A stretch of DNA of 64,000 nt, taken from positions 124,001 to 188,000 of the forward strand of contig CAKSLQ010000003.1 of assembly GCA_934467415.1 (NCBI GenBank), written 5' to 3'. This document shows positions 19,052 to 27,310 of this stretch, piece by piece. The translations under genes and the position numbers were made by a program. The notes under the pieces were generated by a model. That model made no database searches and was not told the DNA's origin. It saw only the letters and a program-made list of their open reading frames with translations. Source of the DNA: an uncultured Eubacteriales bacterium (GTDB lineage: Bacteria > Bacillota > Clostridia > Oscillospirales > CAG-272). Each line of letters begins with the position of its first letter. Positions within the stretch are counted from its first letter, which is position 1.

Positions 19052-20449
19052 ATGCAAACGGAAACCTTGTTTTCCTCCACCATCGCCGCCGTCTCCACGC
19101 CGCGCGGTAAGGGCGGCGTGGCACTGATCCGCATATCGGGAGAGGAAGCAGCGGCCGTCGCAGGTCGCTGCTTTTTTCCGAAGTGCAAAAAGAGCGTTGA
19201 TGAGCTGGAGCCTCGCCGCGCCTATTTCGGCGACATCGTGTCGGGCGGCCGCGTGATCGACGACGGGCTTTGCACGATTTTTCGCGCGCCGCATTCCTAC
19301 ACCGGCGAGGACATGGCGGAGATCAGCTGCCACGGCGGTATGCTGGTCACCGAGCGGGTGCTGGAGGCGGTCTTTGCCGCGGGCGCTGTCCCGGCGGCGG
19401 CGGGCGAGTTCACGCGCCGCGCGTTTGTCGGCGGCAAGCTGTCGCTGACGAAGGCGGAGGCGATCGCCGAGATTCTCGACGCCAAGAGCGACGCACAGCT
19501 TGAGATCGCGGCGGCGCAGCGGCGCGGCGCGCTCAGCGGGAAGCTGGAGGAAGCGGAAAAAGAGCTGATCGCGCTCTGCGGCGCGGTCTATGCGAAAATT
19601 GATTACCCGGACGAGGATCTTGCCGAGATCGGCGACGATGAATTTGCCGACCGCGCGGCCGCCGTTCTGCGGGGTCTCGACGCGCTCGCCTCGACCTATC
19701 GGGCGGGCAGCGCGATTTTCGAGGGCATCAACACGGTCATCTGCGGCGCGCCGAACCGCGGCAAAAGCTCGCTCTACAACGCGCTCGCCGGGGAGGACGC
19801 CGCCATCGTCACGCCGATCGCGGGGACGACGCGCGACACGCTGGAGCGCGATCTGCCGCTCGGCCGCGTGATGCTGCACCTTGTCGATACGGCGGGCATT
19901 CACGGCGCGGCGGACGAGGTGGAGAAGATCGGCGTCGCCCGCGCGGAGACCCGCGTGCGCGGTGCGGAGCTGGTGTTTTGCCTGTTTGACGCCTCGCAGC
20001 CGTTTTCGGACGAGGACGCCGCGCTGTGCGAGCTGCTCTCCGGCATCGGCGCGCCGAAGATTGCGCTTCTGAACAAGCTCGATGTCAGGTGCGGCGCGTT
20101 CACGATCCCCGCGCGTTATCGCACGCTGTTCTGCGAGGTCATCGAGATCAGCGCGAAGAGCGGGGAAGGGCTGGATCGCCTGCGCGAGACCGTGGAGAAC
20201 CTCTTTTCGGTCGGCGCGATCGAGACGCCGAACGCCGCCGTCATCACCAACGCCCGGCAATTTGCCGCGCTCTCCGAGGCGCGCACCTGTGTCGGCGATG
20301 CGATCCACGCCGTGAAGAGCGGCATGGGCGCGGACGTCGCGTCGAGCGACCTTGAGCGCGCCATCGCCACGCTCGGCGAGCTGGACGGCCGCCGCGTGTC
20401 CGAGGCGATCGTCTCGGAAATTTTCTCGCACTTCTGCGTGGGGAAATAA
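19052..20449 (+). CDS. mnmE: tRNA modification GTPase MnmE
   Basis: A 465-residue GTPase that, with MnmG, adds the carboxymethylaminomethyl group to U34 of certain tRNAs. The N-terminal tetrahydrofolate-binding domain starts TLFSSTIAAVSTPRGKGGVA. The G domain carries GAPNRGKSS (about residue 231), GTTRD, DTAG and NKLD, and the protein ends with the family's cysteine motif as FCVGK. ATG 19052 is preferred because GGAG at 19041-19044 is seven bases upstream; ATG 19046 is only one base away. mnmG, which often follows, is not in this window. Confidence 0.97.
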   Translation: MQTETLFSSTIAAVSTPRGKGGVALIRISGEEAAAVAGRCFFPKCKKSVDELEPRRAYFGDIVSGGRVIDDGLCTIFRAPHSYTGEDMAEISCHGGMLVTERVLEAVFAAGAVPAAAGEFTRRAFVGGKLSLTKAEAIAEILDAKSDAQLEIAAAQRRGALSGKLEEAEKELIALCGAVYAKIDYPDEDLAEIGDDEFADRAAAVLRGLDALASTYRAGSAIFEGINTVICGAPNRGKSSLYNALAGEDAAIVTPIAGTTRDTLERDLPLGRVMLHLVDTAGIHGAADEVEKIGVARAETRVRGAELVFCLFDASQPFSDEDAALCELLSGIGAPKIALLNKLDVRCGAFTIPARYRTLFCEVIEISAKSGEGLDRLRETVENLFSVGAIETPNAAVITNARQFAALSEARTCVGDAIHAVKSGMGADVASSDLERAIATLGELDGRRVSEAIVSEIFSHFCVGK

Positions 20450-20459
20450 GTAAGCGGGG

Positions 20460-20576
20460 ATTTGGCTCCCCTGTGCAAGGGGAGCTGGCGCGCAGCGCCT
20501 GAGGGGTTGTTATTGTATAGAACAATCCCTCCGTCGGCTACGCCGACACCTCCCTTTACACAAGGGAGGCTTTTCC
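20460..20576. repeat. Compact five-hairpin palindromic repeat
   Basis: The clearest copy of the family, about 115 bp. In order: GGCTCCCC/GGGGAGC hairpin, GGCGC/GCGCC hairpin, a central stem GAGGGGTTGTT with AACAATCCCTC, GTCGGC/GCCGAC hairpin, and CCTCCC/GGGAGG hairpin. It fills the space between mnmE and the convergent gene at 20591. Confidence 0.85.
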
Positions 20577-20590
20577 ATCCCCCCGCTGTG

Positions 20591-21058
20591 CTATCCGCGC
20601 TTTTTCGGCATGAACAGCATCACGAGGACGACCACGGCGAGGATGACGAGGACGGCGAGGATGATCCCGAAGACCATTCCCGCGCCGTCCGTCCCGGCAG
20701 CGGTATCGGGCATGGAGGTGCTTGACGCGGCAGAGCCGCTCTCCGCGCCGCTTCGCCCCGGCAGGATGTTGTCGTCGTTCAGCCCGAAGTCGTCGCCCGT
20801 GACCGAGCCGGTCGCGCCGTCGCCTCCGTCGTCGGCCATCGTGATGTCAAAGCCGTTCCGGATGCGGTGCGCCTCGCCCGGCATCGGCTCGCTGACGTCG
20901 CTGACCGCGCCGTCGCGTGCATCGCCGAAGCGGACGTTCCCGTCCGAGACCACGCCGTTTTCGTACATTTCTTCGAGCGTTGCGGCGGCTGCCGCCAGCG
21001 TCAGCAGCGCTGCGGCGACGACAAGCGCGGCAAGACGGATCGGATTTTTTATTTTCAT
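20591..21058 (-). CDS. Hypothetical single-pass envelope protein
   Basis: A 155-residue protein I do not recognise. It starts with a signal peptide (IRLAALVVAAALLTLAAAAA), continues with about 100 residues of acidic, glycine/serine-rich low-complexity sequence, and ends with a hydrophobic segment (about residues 127-150) followed by PKKRG. This predicts a membrane-anchored protein with an extracellular, disordered domain. A ribosome-binding site AAAGGAAG precedes the ATG. It converges on mnmE and is divergent from the RNHCP gene. Confidence 0.65.
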   Translation of the reverse strand: MKIKNPIRLAALVVAAALLTLAAAAATLEEMYENGVVSDGNVRFGDARDGAVSDVSEPMPGEAHRIRNGFDITMADDGGDGATGSVTGDDFGLNDDNILPGRSGAESGSAASSTSMPDTAAGTDGAGMVFGIILAVLVILAVVVLVMLFMPKKRG

Positions 21059-21136
21059 TTTGAATTCTTCCTTTCTTTGTGCGGTGTACAGTCACAGTAT
21101 GCCCGCGGACAGGCAGGACCATGCAAAGGAGCAGAT

Positions 21137-21475
21137 ATGGAAAGCAAGCGCTTTACGAAAAACGACAGCGGCTTCACCTGTGCCAACTGCGGCGCCGCGG
21201 TCGAGCCGCTCGGCTCATCCTCGCGCGACCATTGCCCGTATTGTCTCTGCTCGATCCACATCGACAATATGCCGGGCGACCGCGCCAATCCCTGCCACGG
21301 TATTCTCGACCCCGTGCGCGTGGAGCTGAACCCGAAAAAGGGCTATGTCATCGTCTACCGATGCCGCCGTTGCGGCGAGATCAAGCGCAACCGCGCCGCC
21401 AACGACGCGCGCGTGCAGCCGGATGACATTGACCGAATCATCAAATTGACCGCCGTCGAGGGCGAAAACTTGTAA
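21137..21475 (+). CDS. RNHCP domain-containing protein
   Basis: A 112-residue cytoplasmic protein matching the RNHCP family from end to end. It begins with a KNDSGFTCANCG zinc-knuckle segment, then RDHCPYCLCSIHID, PCHGILDPV and YRCRRCGEIKRNRAANDA, giving several CxxC pairs likely to bind zinc. ATG 21137 follows AAAGGAGC. Function of the family is unknown to me; a nucleic-acid-binding role is suggested by the zinc knuckles and basic residues. Confidence 0.85.
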   Translation: MESKRFTKNDSGFTCANCGAAVEPLGSSSRDHCPYCLCSIHIDNMPGDRANPCHGILDPVRVELNPKKGYVIVYRCRRCGEIKRNRAANDARVQPDDIDRIIKLTAVEGENL

Positions 21476-21485
21476 AAATTGCGTC

Positions 21486-21514
21486 TTGTATCTTGTGCGC
21501 AACTATGGTAAAAT
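21486..21514 (+). promoter_or_regulatory. Promoter of the InlB-repeat lipoprotein gene
   Basis: TTGTAT and TAAAAT with 17-base spacing, 35 bases before the GTG start. Confidence 0.65.
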
Positions 21515-21548
21515 AGTCGCATAAACGGTGTGCGGGAGGTGTTGTGTC

Positions 21549-22679
21549 GTGAAAAGCGCTGCTTTTTTCAGGCCATGCCTTCTGCTTTTTTGCATTTTGT
21601 GCATCGCCGCGGCGCTTGCCGGATGCACGGCCGGGGACGGCGGCTATACGCTCGCCTCGACCGATGCCGCCATACGTCCCGACGCCGCCGAGCAGATCAC
21701 CGTGACCGAGCGCTCCTACATTGAGGTCACCACCGAGGCAACCACCGCGCGCACAGAGCCGCCCGAGGTCGTCGTCACCGGCACCTCCGCACCCGCCGTC
21801 ACGACAAAGCCGCCCGTGACCGAAGCGCCGAAGGAGTATTACACGGTCAAATTCGTGGACAGTGACGGCTACACCACCGTTTCGCTGCAAACCGTGGTCG
21901 AGGGCGGCGACGCCGCGGCACCGACCATGCCCGAGAAGCGCGGCGAGCTGTATTTCCGCGGGTGGAACCGTGATTTCACCAACGTGCAGCGCAGTATGAT
22001 CGTCACGGCGATCTACGCAAAGGAGCTGTTCACGGTCCGCTTTTTCGATATCGACGGCACGCTGCTGAAGACCGAGCAGGTGCATTACGGCGAGGATGCG
22101 GAAGCACCCGAGGTTGCCGACCGCGAGGGCTATCTCTTCGACGGTTGGAGCGCCCTGTTTGACAACGTACATACCGACCTTGACGTGTATGCGACCTACT
22201 ACATCGCGCCCCAGCGGGATAAGCTGCTGCTCACCCGCGCCTATGACTATCTGCCGCACACCGACAATGTGCGCGGCTGGCGCGACGAGGTCTATTACCG
22301 CCGCACGCACAATGCGGTCTTCACCGTCGGCGACACCGAGTATGCGGGTGACCGCGTGCTGTACGGCAACTTCTGCGACACCTTTGACCTCGCGGGCTAC
22401 GGCTTTGAGGGGATCGAGGGGCGGCTGGTGCTGGTCGGCGCGCCGGAAGACGGGAATGAGGATGACTACACGCTGAAGCTGACTCTGTACGGCGACGGCA
22501 CGGAGCTGTACAGCACCCTTCTGACCCGCGCGGGCACGAATACGCGCTTTGACGTGGACTTGAGAAATGTTGCGGAACTGACCATCGTCCTTGAACCGAC
22601 GATCTACGGCTATGTCTATTACGACGAGGCCACGTTTGTCGGCGGTATCCTGGACGGGGCATTCTATAAAGAAAACTGA
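21549..22679 (+). CDS. Surface lipoprotein with InlB B-repeat-like domains
   Basis: A 376-residue lipoprotein. The signal peptide ends in the lipobox AALAGC with the lipid-modified cysteine at residue 26. A threonine/proline-rich spacer follows (about 40-90). Two tandem InlB B-repeat (Listeria-Bacteroides repeat) units lie at about 96-155 (YTVKFVDSDG to FRGWN) and 159-218 (FTVRFFDIDG to FDGWS). The C-terminal 150 residues form an unrecognised domain. Start is GTG 21549 with GGAGGT eight bases upstream. Such repeats mediate adhesion or stalk functions in other bacteria; the partner here is unknown. Confidence 0.78.
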   Translation: MKSAAFFRPCLLLFCILCIAAALAGCTAGDGGYTLASTDAAIRPDAAEQITVTERSYIEVTTEATTARTEPPEVVVTGTSAPAVTTKPPVTEAPKEYYTVKFVDSDGYTTVSLQTVVEGGDAAAPTMPEKRGELYFRGWNRDFTNVQRSMIVTAIYAKELFTVRFFDIDGTLLKTEQVHYGEDAEAPEVADREGYLFDGWSALFDNVHTDLDVYATYYIAPQRDKLLLTRAYDYLPHTDNVRGWRDEVYYRRTHNAVFTVGDTEYAGDRVLYGNFCDTFDLAGYGFEGIEGRLVLVGAPEDGNEDDYTLKLTLYGDGTELYSTLLTRAGTNTRFDVDLRNVAELTIVLEPTIYGYVYYDEATFVGGILDGAFYKEN

Positions 22680-22699
22680 CATTGAAAGGTTTGGAGAAC

Positions 22700-23278
22700 A
22701 TGAAACTGCTGGAAGAACGGATTTTGAAGGACGGTAAGGTCGGCGCGGGCAATGTGCTGAAGGTGGACAGCTTTGTCAACCATCAGATCGACGTAAAATT
22801 TTTGAGCGAGCTCGGCCGCGAGTTTCACCGCCGCTTTGCGGACTGCGGCGTGAATAAGATCCTCACGATCGAGGCGTCCGGCATCGGCATCGCCTGCCTC
22901 ACCGCGGAGTATTTCGGCGTGCCGGTCGTCTTTGCCAAGAAGACGAAGACCAACAACATCTATGCGGACGTGTACACCGCGAAGGTCGAGTCCTACACGC
23001 ACGGCACGACCTATGACATCGTGGTCTCCAAGCAGTTTCTGCGCCCCGAGGACCGGGTGCTCATCATCGACGATTTTCTCGCCAAGGGCAGCGCGCTCAA
23101 GGGGCTGATCGAGCTGATCGGCCATGCGGGCGCGACGGTGGTCGGCGCGGGCATCGTCATCGAGAAGGCGTATCAGCCGGGCGGCGAGCTCATCCGTTCG
23201 ATGGGCGTCCGGGTGGAATCGCTGGCGCGCATTGCGTCCATGAGCGAGGAAGACGGCGTGAAGTTTGTCGAGGAATAA
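22700..23278 (+). CDS. xpt: Xanthine phosphoribosyltransferase
   Basis: A 192-residue purine salvage enzyme that makes XMP from xanthine and PRPP. The N-terminus MKLLEERILKDGKVGAGNVL and the PRPP loop VLIIDDFLAKGSALKG (about residue 120) match the Xpt family. ATG 22700 is chosen over an in-frame TTG at 22682. The gene starts 20 bases after the lipoprotein stop, so it is probably cotranscribed with it. In many Firmicutes xpt is preceded by a guanine riboswitch; there is no room for one here. Confidence 0.95.
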   Translation: MKLLEERILKDGKVGAGNVLKVDSFVNHQIDVKFLSELGREFHRRFADCGVNKILTIEASGIGIACLTAEYFGVPVVFAKKTKTNNIYADVYTAKVESYTHGTTYDIVVSKQFLRPEDRVLIIDDFLAKGSALKGLIELIGHAGATVVGAGIVIEKAYQPGGELIRSMGVRVESLARIASMSEEDGVKFVEE

Positions 23279-23293
23279 AAGCTGCATACAGAC

Positions 23294-23325
23294 AAAAAGC
23301 GACGGCCGGAGCCGTCGCTTTTTTC
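23294..23325. terminator. Bidirectional terminator between xpt and the 34-residue peptide gene
   Basis: AAAAAGCGACGGC pairs with GCCGTCGCTTTTT around a four-base loop. It serves the convergent genes on both sides. Confidence 0.85.
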
Positions 23326-23337
23326 GTTGGTGTGCGA

Positions 23338-23442
23338 TCAGCCGCAGCAGCAGCCGAACAGAAGAATAATCAGCGCAAGGATGATGATCCAGGTGCAGTT
23401 ATTGCCGTCAAACAGATTGCAAAGGCAGTTGTTCATAAACAT
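23338..23442 (-). CDS. 34-residue cysteine-rich membrane peptide
   Basis: A small gene reading MFMNNCLCNLFD at the N-terminus, then NNCTW, a 12-residue hydrophobic run (IIILALIILLFG) and a CCCG end. A good ribosome-binding site (AAAGGA, six bases before the ATG) and a shared terminator downstream support it as a real gene. Peptides of this design, with an NNC/LFD head and a cysteine cluster after the membrane helix, recur in Clostridia; I know no function. An internal ATG at 23436 could also be used. Confidence 0.65.
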   Translation of the reverse strand: MFMNNCLCNLFDGNNCTWIIILALIILLFGCCCG

Positions 23443-23539
23443 GACCGATCCTTTCTTATGTGTGGAAAGCGCAAAGTGCGGCGGGCGCACCCTTTGCCTC
23501 CCCCACTGTCATGTTATGAATCGCCGCCGAAAGTGTGCA

Positions 23540-24028
23540 TCAGCCCTTGGTGAGACCGTGCGCAAAGCCGCTCGGGTCGGCCGAGCAGACGTCGCCGCCG
23601 ACGACGCGGTTCTTGTAGACCAGGATGTTGGCATAGACCGGGTCGGTATAGCCGTCATAATTGGTGACGCTGTAGGTGTAGCGCATCATCCGCTTGCCCT
23701 TGTAGCGCGAGAGATCCAGCCCCTCGCTCTTTTGCAGCTCGTTGTAGGCGGCGAAGACACGGTCAAACTCCTTCGGGATCAGCACCTCGCATGTCTCGAC
23801 GGGCGTCTCGTCAACGACGTAGCCGAACTGCGAGAGAAACTGCACGCGGTCGCCCGCCTCCCGGATGCGGTCAAAACGGATCTGCTCCCCGGCGCTTTCG
23901 ATCTTCGCGGCGGGCGCGGGGCTCTCGTAGGACGGGATGAACAGGATCAGCGCGAGGATCGCGAGAAATGCGAGCGCGGCGATCGAAGCAAATTTCAGCG
24001 TACTCATGCGGACGGAGCGGACGAACAT
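23540..24028 (-). CDS. DUF4830 domain-containing membrane-anchored protein
   Basis: A 162-residue protein with one N-terminal transmembrane helix (about residues 12-32) and an extracellular domain. Features resembling DUF4830 are QFLSQFGYVVDETPVE, IPKEFDRVFAAYNELQKSEGLDLSRYKGK and GGDVCSADPSGFAHGL. Function is unknown. A second in-frame ATG at 24007 is possible. A GGGGGAA site precedes ATG 24028 but lies inside the 3' arm of a strong hairpin, so translation may be controlled by that structure. The DUF2156 gene lies upstream on the same strand. Confidence 0.8.
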   Translation of the reverse strand: MFVRSVRMSTLKFASIAALAFLAILALILFIPSYESPAPAAKIESAGEQIRFDRIREAGDRVQFLSQFGYVVDETPVETCEVLIPKEFDRVFAAYNELQKSEGLDLSRYKGKRMMRYTYSVTNYDGYTDPVYANILVYKNRVVGGDVCSADPSGFAHGLTKG

Positions 24029-24030
24029 AG

Positions 24031-24080
24031 AAAAATTCCCCCTTGGCGTATTTGGTACAGCATACGCCCGGGGGAATCGT
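24031..24080 (-). terminator. Terminator-like hairpin overlapping the DUF4830 ribosome-binding site
   Basis: On the minus strand ATTCCCCC and GGGCGTAT pair with ATACGCC and GGGGGAAT, interrupted by a two-base bulge, and are followed by TTTTT. The purine-rich 3' arm is also the only ribosome-binding site before the DUF4830 start. Confidence 0.65.
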
Positions 24081-24091
24081 TTTATGCACGT

Positions 24092-24991
24092 TCAGACGAT
24101 CTCCGCATAATATTTCTGCAAAAGCCGCACGGGATGGTAGGATTGCTTGGAGCGGCGCAGACCCTCGTTGCCGTCGTCCTCCTCGCGGTTGACAAAGCGC
24201 ACGTCGGGGTAGGCGTTTGCCTCCAGCGTCACCAGCATCGGGTAGATGCCGCGCACGGCGGGCAGCCCCTTTTCGATGTGGATCATCAGCGTGTCGCCGA
24301 TCTTCTCCATGACGGAAAAGCCGAGGATGCGGCCGCCGTCGGTCAGCAGGCGGGTGTCGAGCGGCAGACGGCCGAGCAGGGGAAGAATGCGGCGGCAGGC
24401 CGCAAGCTCCTCTTTGGCCGAGGCGCTGTCGTCGTCGTCCGCCGCCGTGTAGGCGTCGAAGAAGGCGGCAAGCGCGGCGGCGTTTTCCGCCGTGAGCGGC
24501 TCGAAGCGGTAATCCGGATGCTCGCGCAGGAATGCGTTGACGTGGTTTTTCTGCGTGTGGTAGCTTTTGCCGTGAAATTGGCGCAGGTCGGCGGCGTCGT
24601 AGATGTAGTCCGCCGCGCCGTCATTTGCGCCGAAGCGGATGCGGTCGCCGAAGGCGGCCTCGAGCGGGGCCTTTTCGTCCTCGCCGACGGGGCAGAGGCG
24701 CAGCGGCGTGCCGTAGGCATCGAGCAGGGCGCGCACGGTCGGGACGACGTCGGCCGCACCCGCCGCGGGCGAAAAGCAAAGGTTTTTGCCGCAGTGCTCG
24801 GCGAGGGCGACATGGCCGTCCGCCGTCACAAGCTCGGTGTCAAGCGCCGCCTCCCACATCAGCACGTTGCCCGCACTGCGGTCGCAGATGACCGGGGAGG
24901 GCGAGGCCGCAAACAGGCTTTGCAGCTCGGCCGCGTGTGCCGGGGTGATGCGCGTGCGTTCAATTTTAACTCTGGTTTCTATGATACTCAT
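24092..24991 (-). CDS. DUF2156 (LPG synthase C-terminal domain-like) protein
   Basis: A 299-residue protein with the two-lobed GNAT-like fold found in phosphatidylglycerol lysyltransferase C-terminal domains. Seen are DYIYDAADLRQFHGKSYHTQ (about residues 130-150), KNHVNAFLREHPDYRFE, an aminoacyl-transferase-like core, and NREEDDGNEGLRRSKQSYHP near the end. There are no transmembrane segments, so this is the soluble DUF2156 form, whose substrate is not established. Its start overlaps the rnhA stop by four bases, so it is coupled to rnhA. Confidence 0.85.
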   Translation of the reverse strand: MSIIETRVKIERTRITPAHAAELQSLFAASPSPVICDRSAGNVLMWEAALDTELVTADGHVALAEHCGKNLCFSPAAGAADVVPTVRALLDAYGTPLRLCPVGEDEKAPLEAAFGDRIRFGANDGAADYIYDAADLRQFHGKSYHTQKNHVNAFLREHPDYRFEPLTAENAAALAAFFDAYTAADDDDSASAKEELAACRRILPLLGRLPLDTRLLTDGGRILGFSVMEKIGDTLMIHIEKGLPAVRGIYPMLVTLEANAYPDVRFVNREEDDGNEGLRRSKQSYHPVRLLQKYYAEIV

Positions 24992-25428
24992 GAAAGAAAT
25001 TTTTCAGCCTCCGATACGGCGAGACGGTCGCAGCGTTCATTGTAGGGATGCCCGGCGTGCCCCTTGACCCAGATGAGGGTGACGCGGTGCATGTCGAGCA
25101 GGTCGAGCAGCCGCTCCCACAGGTCGATGTTGAGCGCGGGCTTGCCGTCACTCTTTTTCCAGCCTTTTTGGCGCCAGCCGACCGCCCATTTTTTGTTGAC
25201 GGCATCCACGAGGTATTTCGAGTCCGAGGTCAGCACCACCTCGCACGGCTCCTTCAGCGCGGCCAGCCCGGTGATCGCGCCGAGCAGCTCCATGCGGTTG
25301 TTGGTGGTCAGCGCTTCGCCGCCCGAAAACTCCTTTTCAATCCCGCCGTAGACGAGGATCGCACCGTAGCCGCCGGGGCCGGGATTGCCCTTGCAGGCAC
25401 CGTCCGTATATAATTCTACCTTTTTCAT
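24988..25428 (-). CDS. rnhA: Ribonuclease HI
   Basis: A 146-residue enzyme that cuts the RNA strand of RNA-DNA hybrids. The four metal-binding acidic residues are visible as D9 (YTDGACKGN), E47 (NRMELL), D69 (TSDSKYL) and D134 (ERCDRLA). The length and the basic KKWAVGWRQKGWKK segment match bacterial type 1 enzymes. The ATG follows GGAAAGG. It heads an rnhA-DUF2156-DUF4830 group on the minus strand. Confidence 0.96.
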   Translation of the reverse strand: MKKVELYTDGACKGNPGPGGYGAILVYGGIEKEFSGGEALTTNNRMELLGAITGLAALKEPCEVVLTSDSKYLVDAVNKKWAVGWRQKGWKKSDGKPALNIDLWERLLDLLDMHRVTLIWVKGHAGHPYNERCDRLAVSEAEKFLS

Positions 25429-25512
25429 GGGTGTCCTTTCCGAAAAACAGTTGTCCGTCAGCTATTTTATCATGCCTGCGGCGAAAAAGCAAGAAAAGCC
25501 GTGAGGGAAAAC

Positions 25513-25541
25513 TGGACATTTTTCGACAAAGATGATAGAAT
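25513..25541 (+). promoter_or_regulatory. Promoter of the GHL10 gene
   Basis: TGGACA and TAGAAT with 17-base spacing, about 100 bases before the start codon. Confidence 0.7.
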
Positions 25542-25642
25542 AGGGCAAAGCGAGCCGTTTTCGGCGCGTCTGCATATTCCGTCCGCGCACCCGCATAGGC
25601 TTTACCGTGCGGGCGGACGAGCCTGCACGAAGGAGGCAAAAA

Positions 25643-27184
25643 ATGAGTGAGAAGAAACTGAACATCCTGCTTTCGTGCGCCCTGCTTCTTTTGCTGATTT
25701 CCGCGGTGCTGCCGCTCGTGCTGCTGTTTTCCGGCCCGACGGTCGCCGCCGCGCCCGCGATGCCCGAGGAGGAGGCGCCGCCGACGGCGCTGGCCGGCCT
25801 CCGGGACGCGGACGCCGAGATGCGCGGCCTGTGGATCGCCACCGTCAACAACATCAATTTCCCGTCGCGGCAGGGCATGAGCGCCTCGGCGCTCGCCGCC
25901 GAGCTTAACGGCATCGTGGATTTTGCCGCCGACGCCGGGTTCAATACGATCTTCTTCCAGGTGCGCCCCGCGGCCGACGCGCTCTACCGCTCGTCGCTGT
26001 TCCCGGCGTCGAGATTTGTCTCCGGCGAGGCGGGCAAAGCGCCCGACGGCGACTTCGACTGCCTCGGCCACCTCACCCGCGCGGCGCACGAAAAGCAGAT
26101 CGCCGTGTACGCCTGGGTCAACCCGCTGCGCGTGACGACCGGCAGCGCCGCCTATCCGCAGACCGACCGCACCCTGCTGCCCGCCGACAGCTACGCTGCA
26201 AAGCATCCGGAAACCGTCGTCGCCTACGCGGACGGCAAGCTCTATTTTAACGCGGGACTGCCCGAGGTGCGGCAGCTCGCTGCCGACGGCGTGCGCGAGA
26301 TCTGCGAGAATTACGCGGTGGACGGCATTATCTTTGACGATTATTTCTACCCTTATCCGGTGGACGGCGCCGCCTTTGATGATGACGCGGCCTACGCCGC
26401 CTACGGGGCGGCCTTCGCCGACCGCGCCGACTTCCGGCGCGACAGCGTGAACAAGCTCGTCAAGGCCTGCTACGACGCCGCCAAGGCGGCGGATCCCGCC
26501 GTCCGCTTCGGCGTGTCCCCCTTCGGCATCTGGAGGAACGGGGACGGCGAAAACGGCGGCAGCGCGACGCGCGGCCTCTCGGCCTACGACGCGATCTATT
26601 GCGATGCGCTCGCCTGGGTCGCGGGCGGCTACGTCGATTACCTTGCGCCGCAGCTCTACTGGTCGTTTGACACCGCGAGCGCGCGCTATGACACGCTCTG
26701 CGAATGGTGGAACCGCGCGCTCGATTCCAGCGGGGTCGATCTCTACATCAACCACGGCGCGTACCGCTACGCCGAAGGGAAGATGGAGCGCGGCGAGATG
26801 ACGAAGCAGACCGAATATGCGCGCGACCTGTACGCCTACCGGGGCAGCCTGTACTACGGCTATACCGCCCTGCGCGACAACGCGGGCGGCGTGACCGACG
26901 AGGTAAAGGCGCTGTTCTCGAAGGCGATCTCCTACCCGGATTATGTGGACGACGGCAGCCTGCCTGTGCTGGCCGCGGTGGAGGACGGCGCACACGTCAC
27001 CGCCGCGTCGCTCACGCTCACCGGCAAATCGAACCTCGCTTACCCGATCAGCATCAACGGCATCACGCCCTACCGCAAAAAGGACGGCAGCTTCTCGCTC
27101 ACGCTTGCCCTCGGCGCGGGCGACAATCTCATCACCGTGCAGAACGGCGCGGCCAAGCTTGAGCTGATCGTCACGAAAGATTAA
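25643..27184 (+). CDS. Glycosyl hydrolase-like 10 (GHL10) family secreted protein
   Basis: A 513-residue membrane-anchored or secreted protein. An N-terminal hydrophobic segment (about residues 8-30) is followed by a (beta/alpha)8 GHL10 domain (about 60-400). Typical stretches are MRGLWIATVNNINFPS, FNTIFFQVRPAADALY, VYAWVNPLRVT, VDGIIFDDYFYPYP and DYLAPQLYWSFD. The last 90 residues form a beta-rich domain. ATG 25643 has AGGAGG six bases upstream. Proteins of this family act on polysaccharides or peptidoglycan-derived glycans at the cell surface; the substrate is not established here. Confidence 0.88.
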   Translation: MSEKKLNILLSCALLLLLISAVLPLVLLFSGPTVAAAPAMPEEEAPPTALAGLRDADAEMRGLWIATVNNINFPSRQGMSASALAAELNGIVDFAADAGFNTIFFQVRPAADALYRSSLFPASRFVSGEAGKAPDGDFDCLGHLTRAAHEKQIAVYAWVNPLRVTTGSAAYPQTDRTLLPADSYAAKHPETVVAYADGKLYFNAGLPEVRQLAADGVREICENYAVDGIIFDDYFYPYPVDGAAFDDDAAYAAYGAAFADRADFRRDSVNKLVKACYDAAKAADPAVRFGVSPFGIWRNGDGENGGSATRGLSAYDAIYCDALAWVAGGYVDYLAPQLYWSFDTASARYDTLCEWWNRALDSSGVDLYINHGAYRYAEGKMERGEMTKQTEYARDLYAYRGSLYYGYTALRDNAGGVTDEVKALFSKAISYPDYVDDGSLPVLAAVEDGAHVTAASLTLTGKSNLAYPISINGITPYRKKDGSFSLTLALGAGDNLITVQNGAAKLELIVTKD

Positions 27185-27212
27185 GATTTTCCGAAGCTGC
27201 GCGCCCGCGGCA

Positions 27213-27241
27213 TTGACAAGTCATGCGGCGCATGGTATGAT
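27213..27241 (+). promoter_or_regulatory. Promoter of the SLH protein gene
   Basis: TTGACA (27213-27218) and TATGAT (27236-27241) with 17-base spacing. Confidence 0.8.
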
Positions 27242-27310
27242 ATTTTCGGGGAAGTTTCCCCGCGGAATGACGAAAAAACAAGGAATACAGACAGTAAAAA
27301 GGAGCCCGAA

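Noticed and set aside
22680..22699. Purine riboswitch before xpt
   Set aside because: The gap to the preceding gene is 20 bases, too short for an aptamer.
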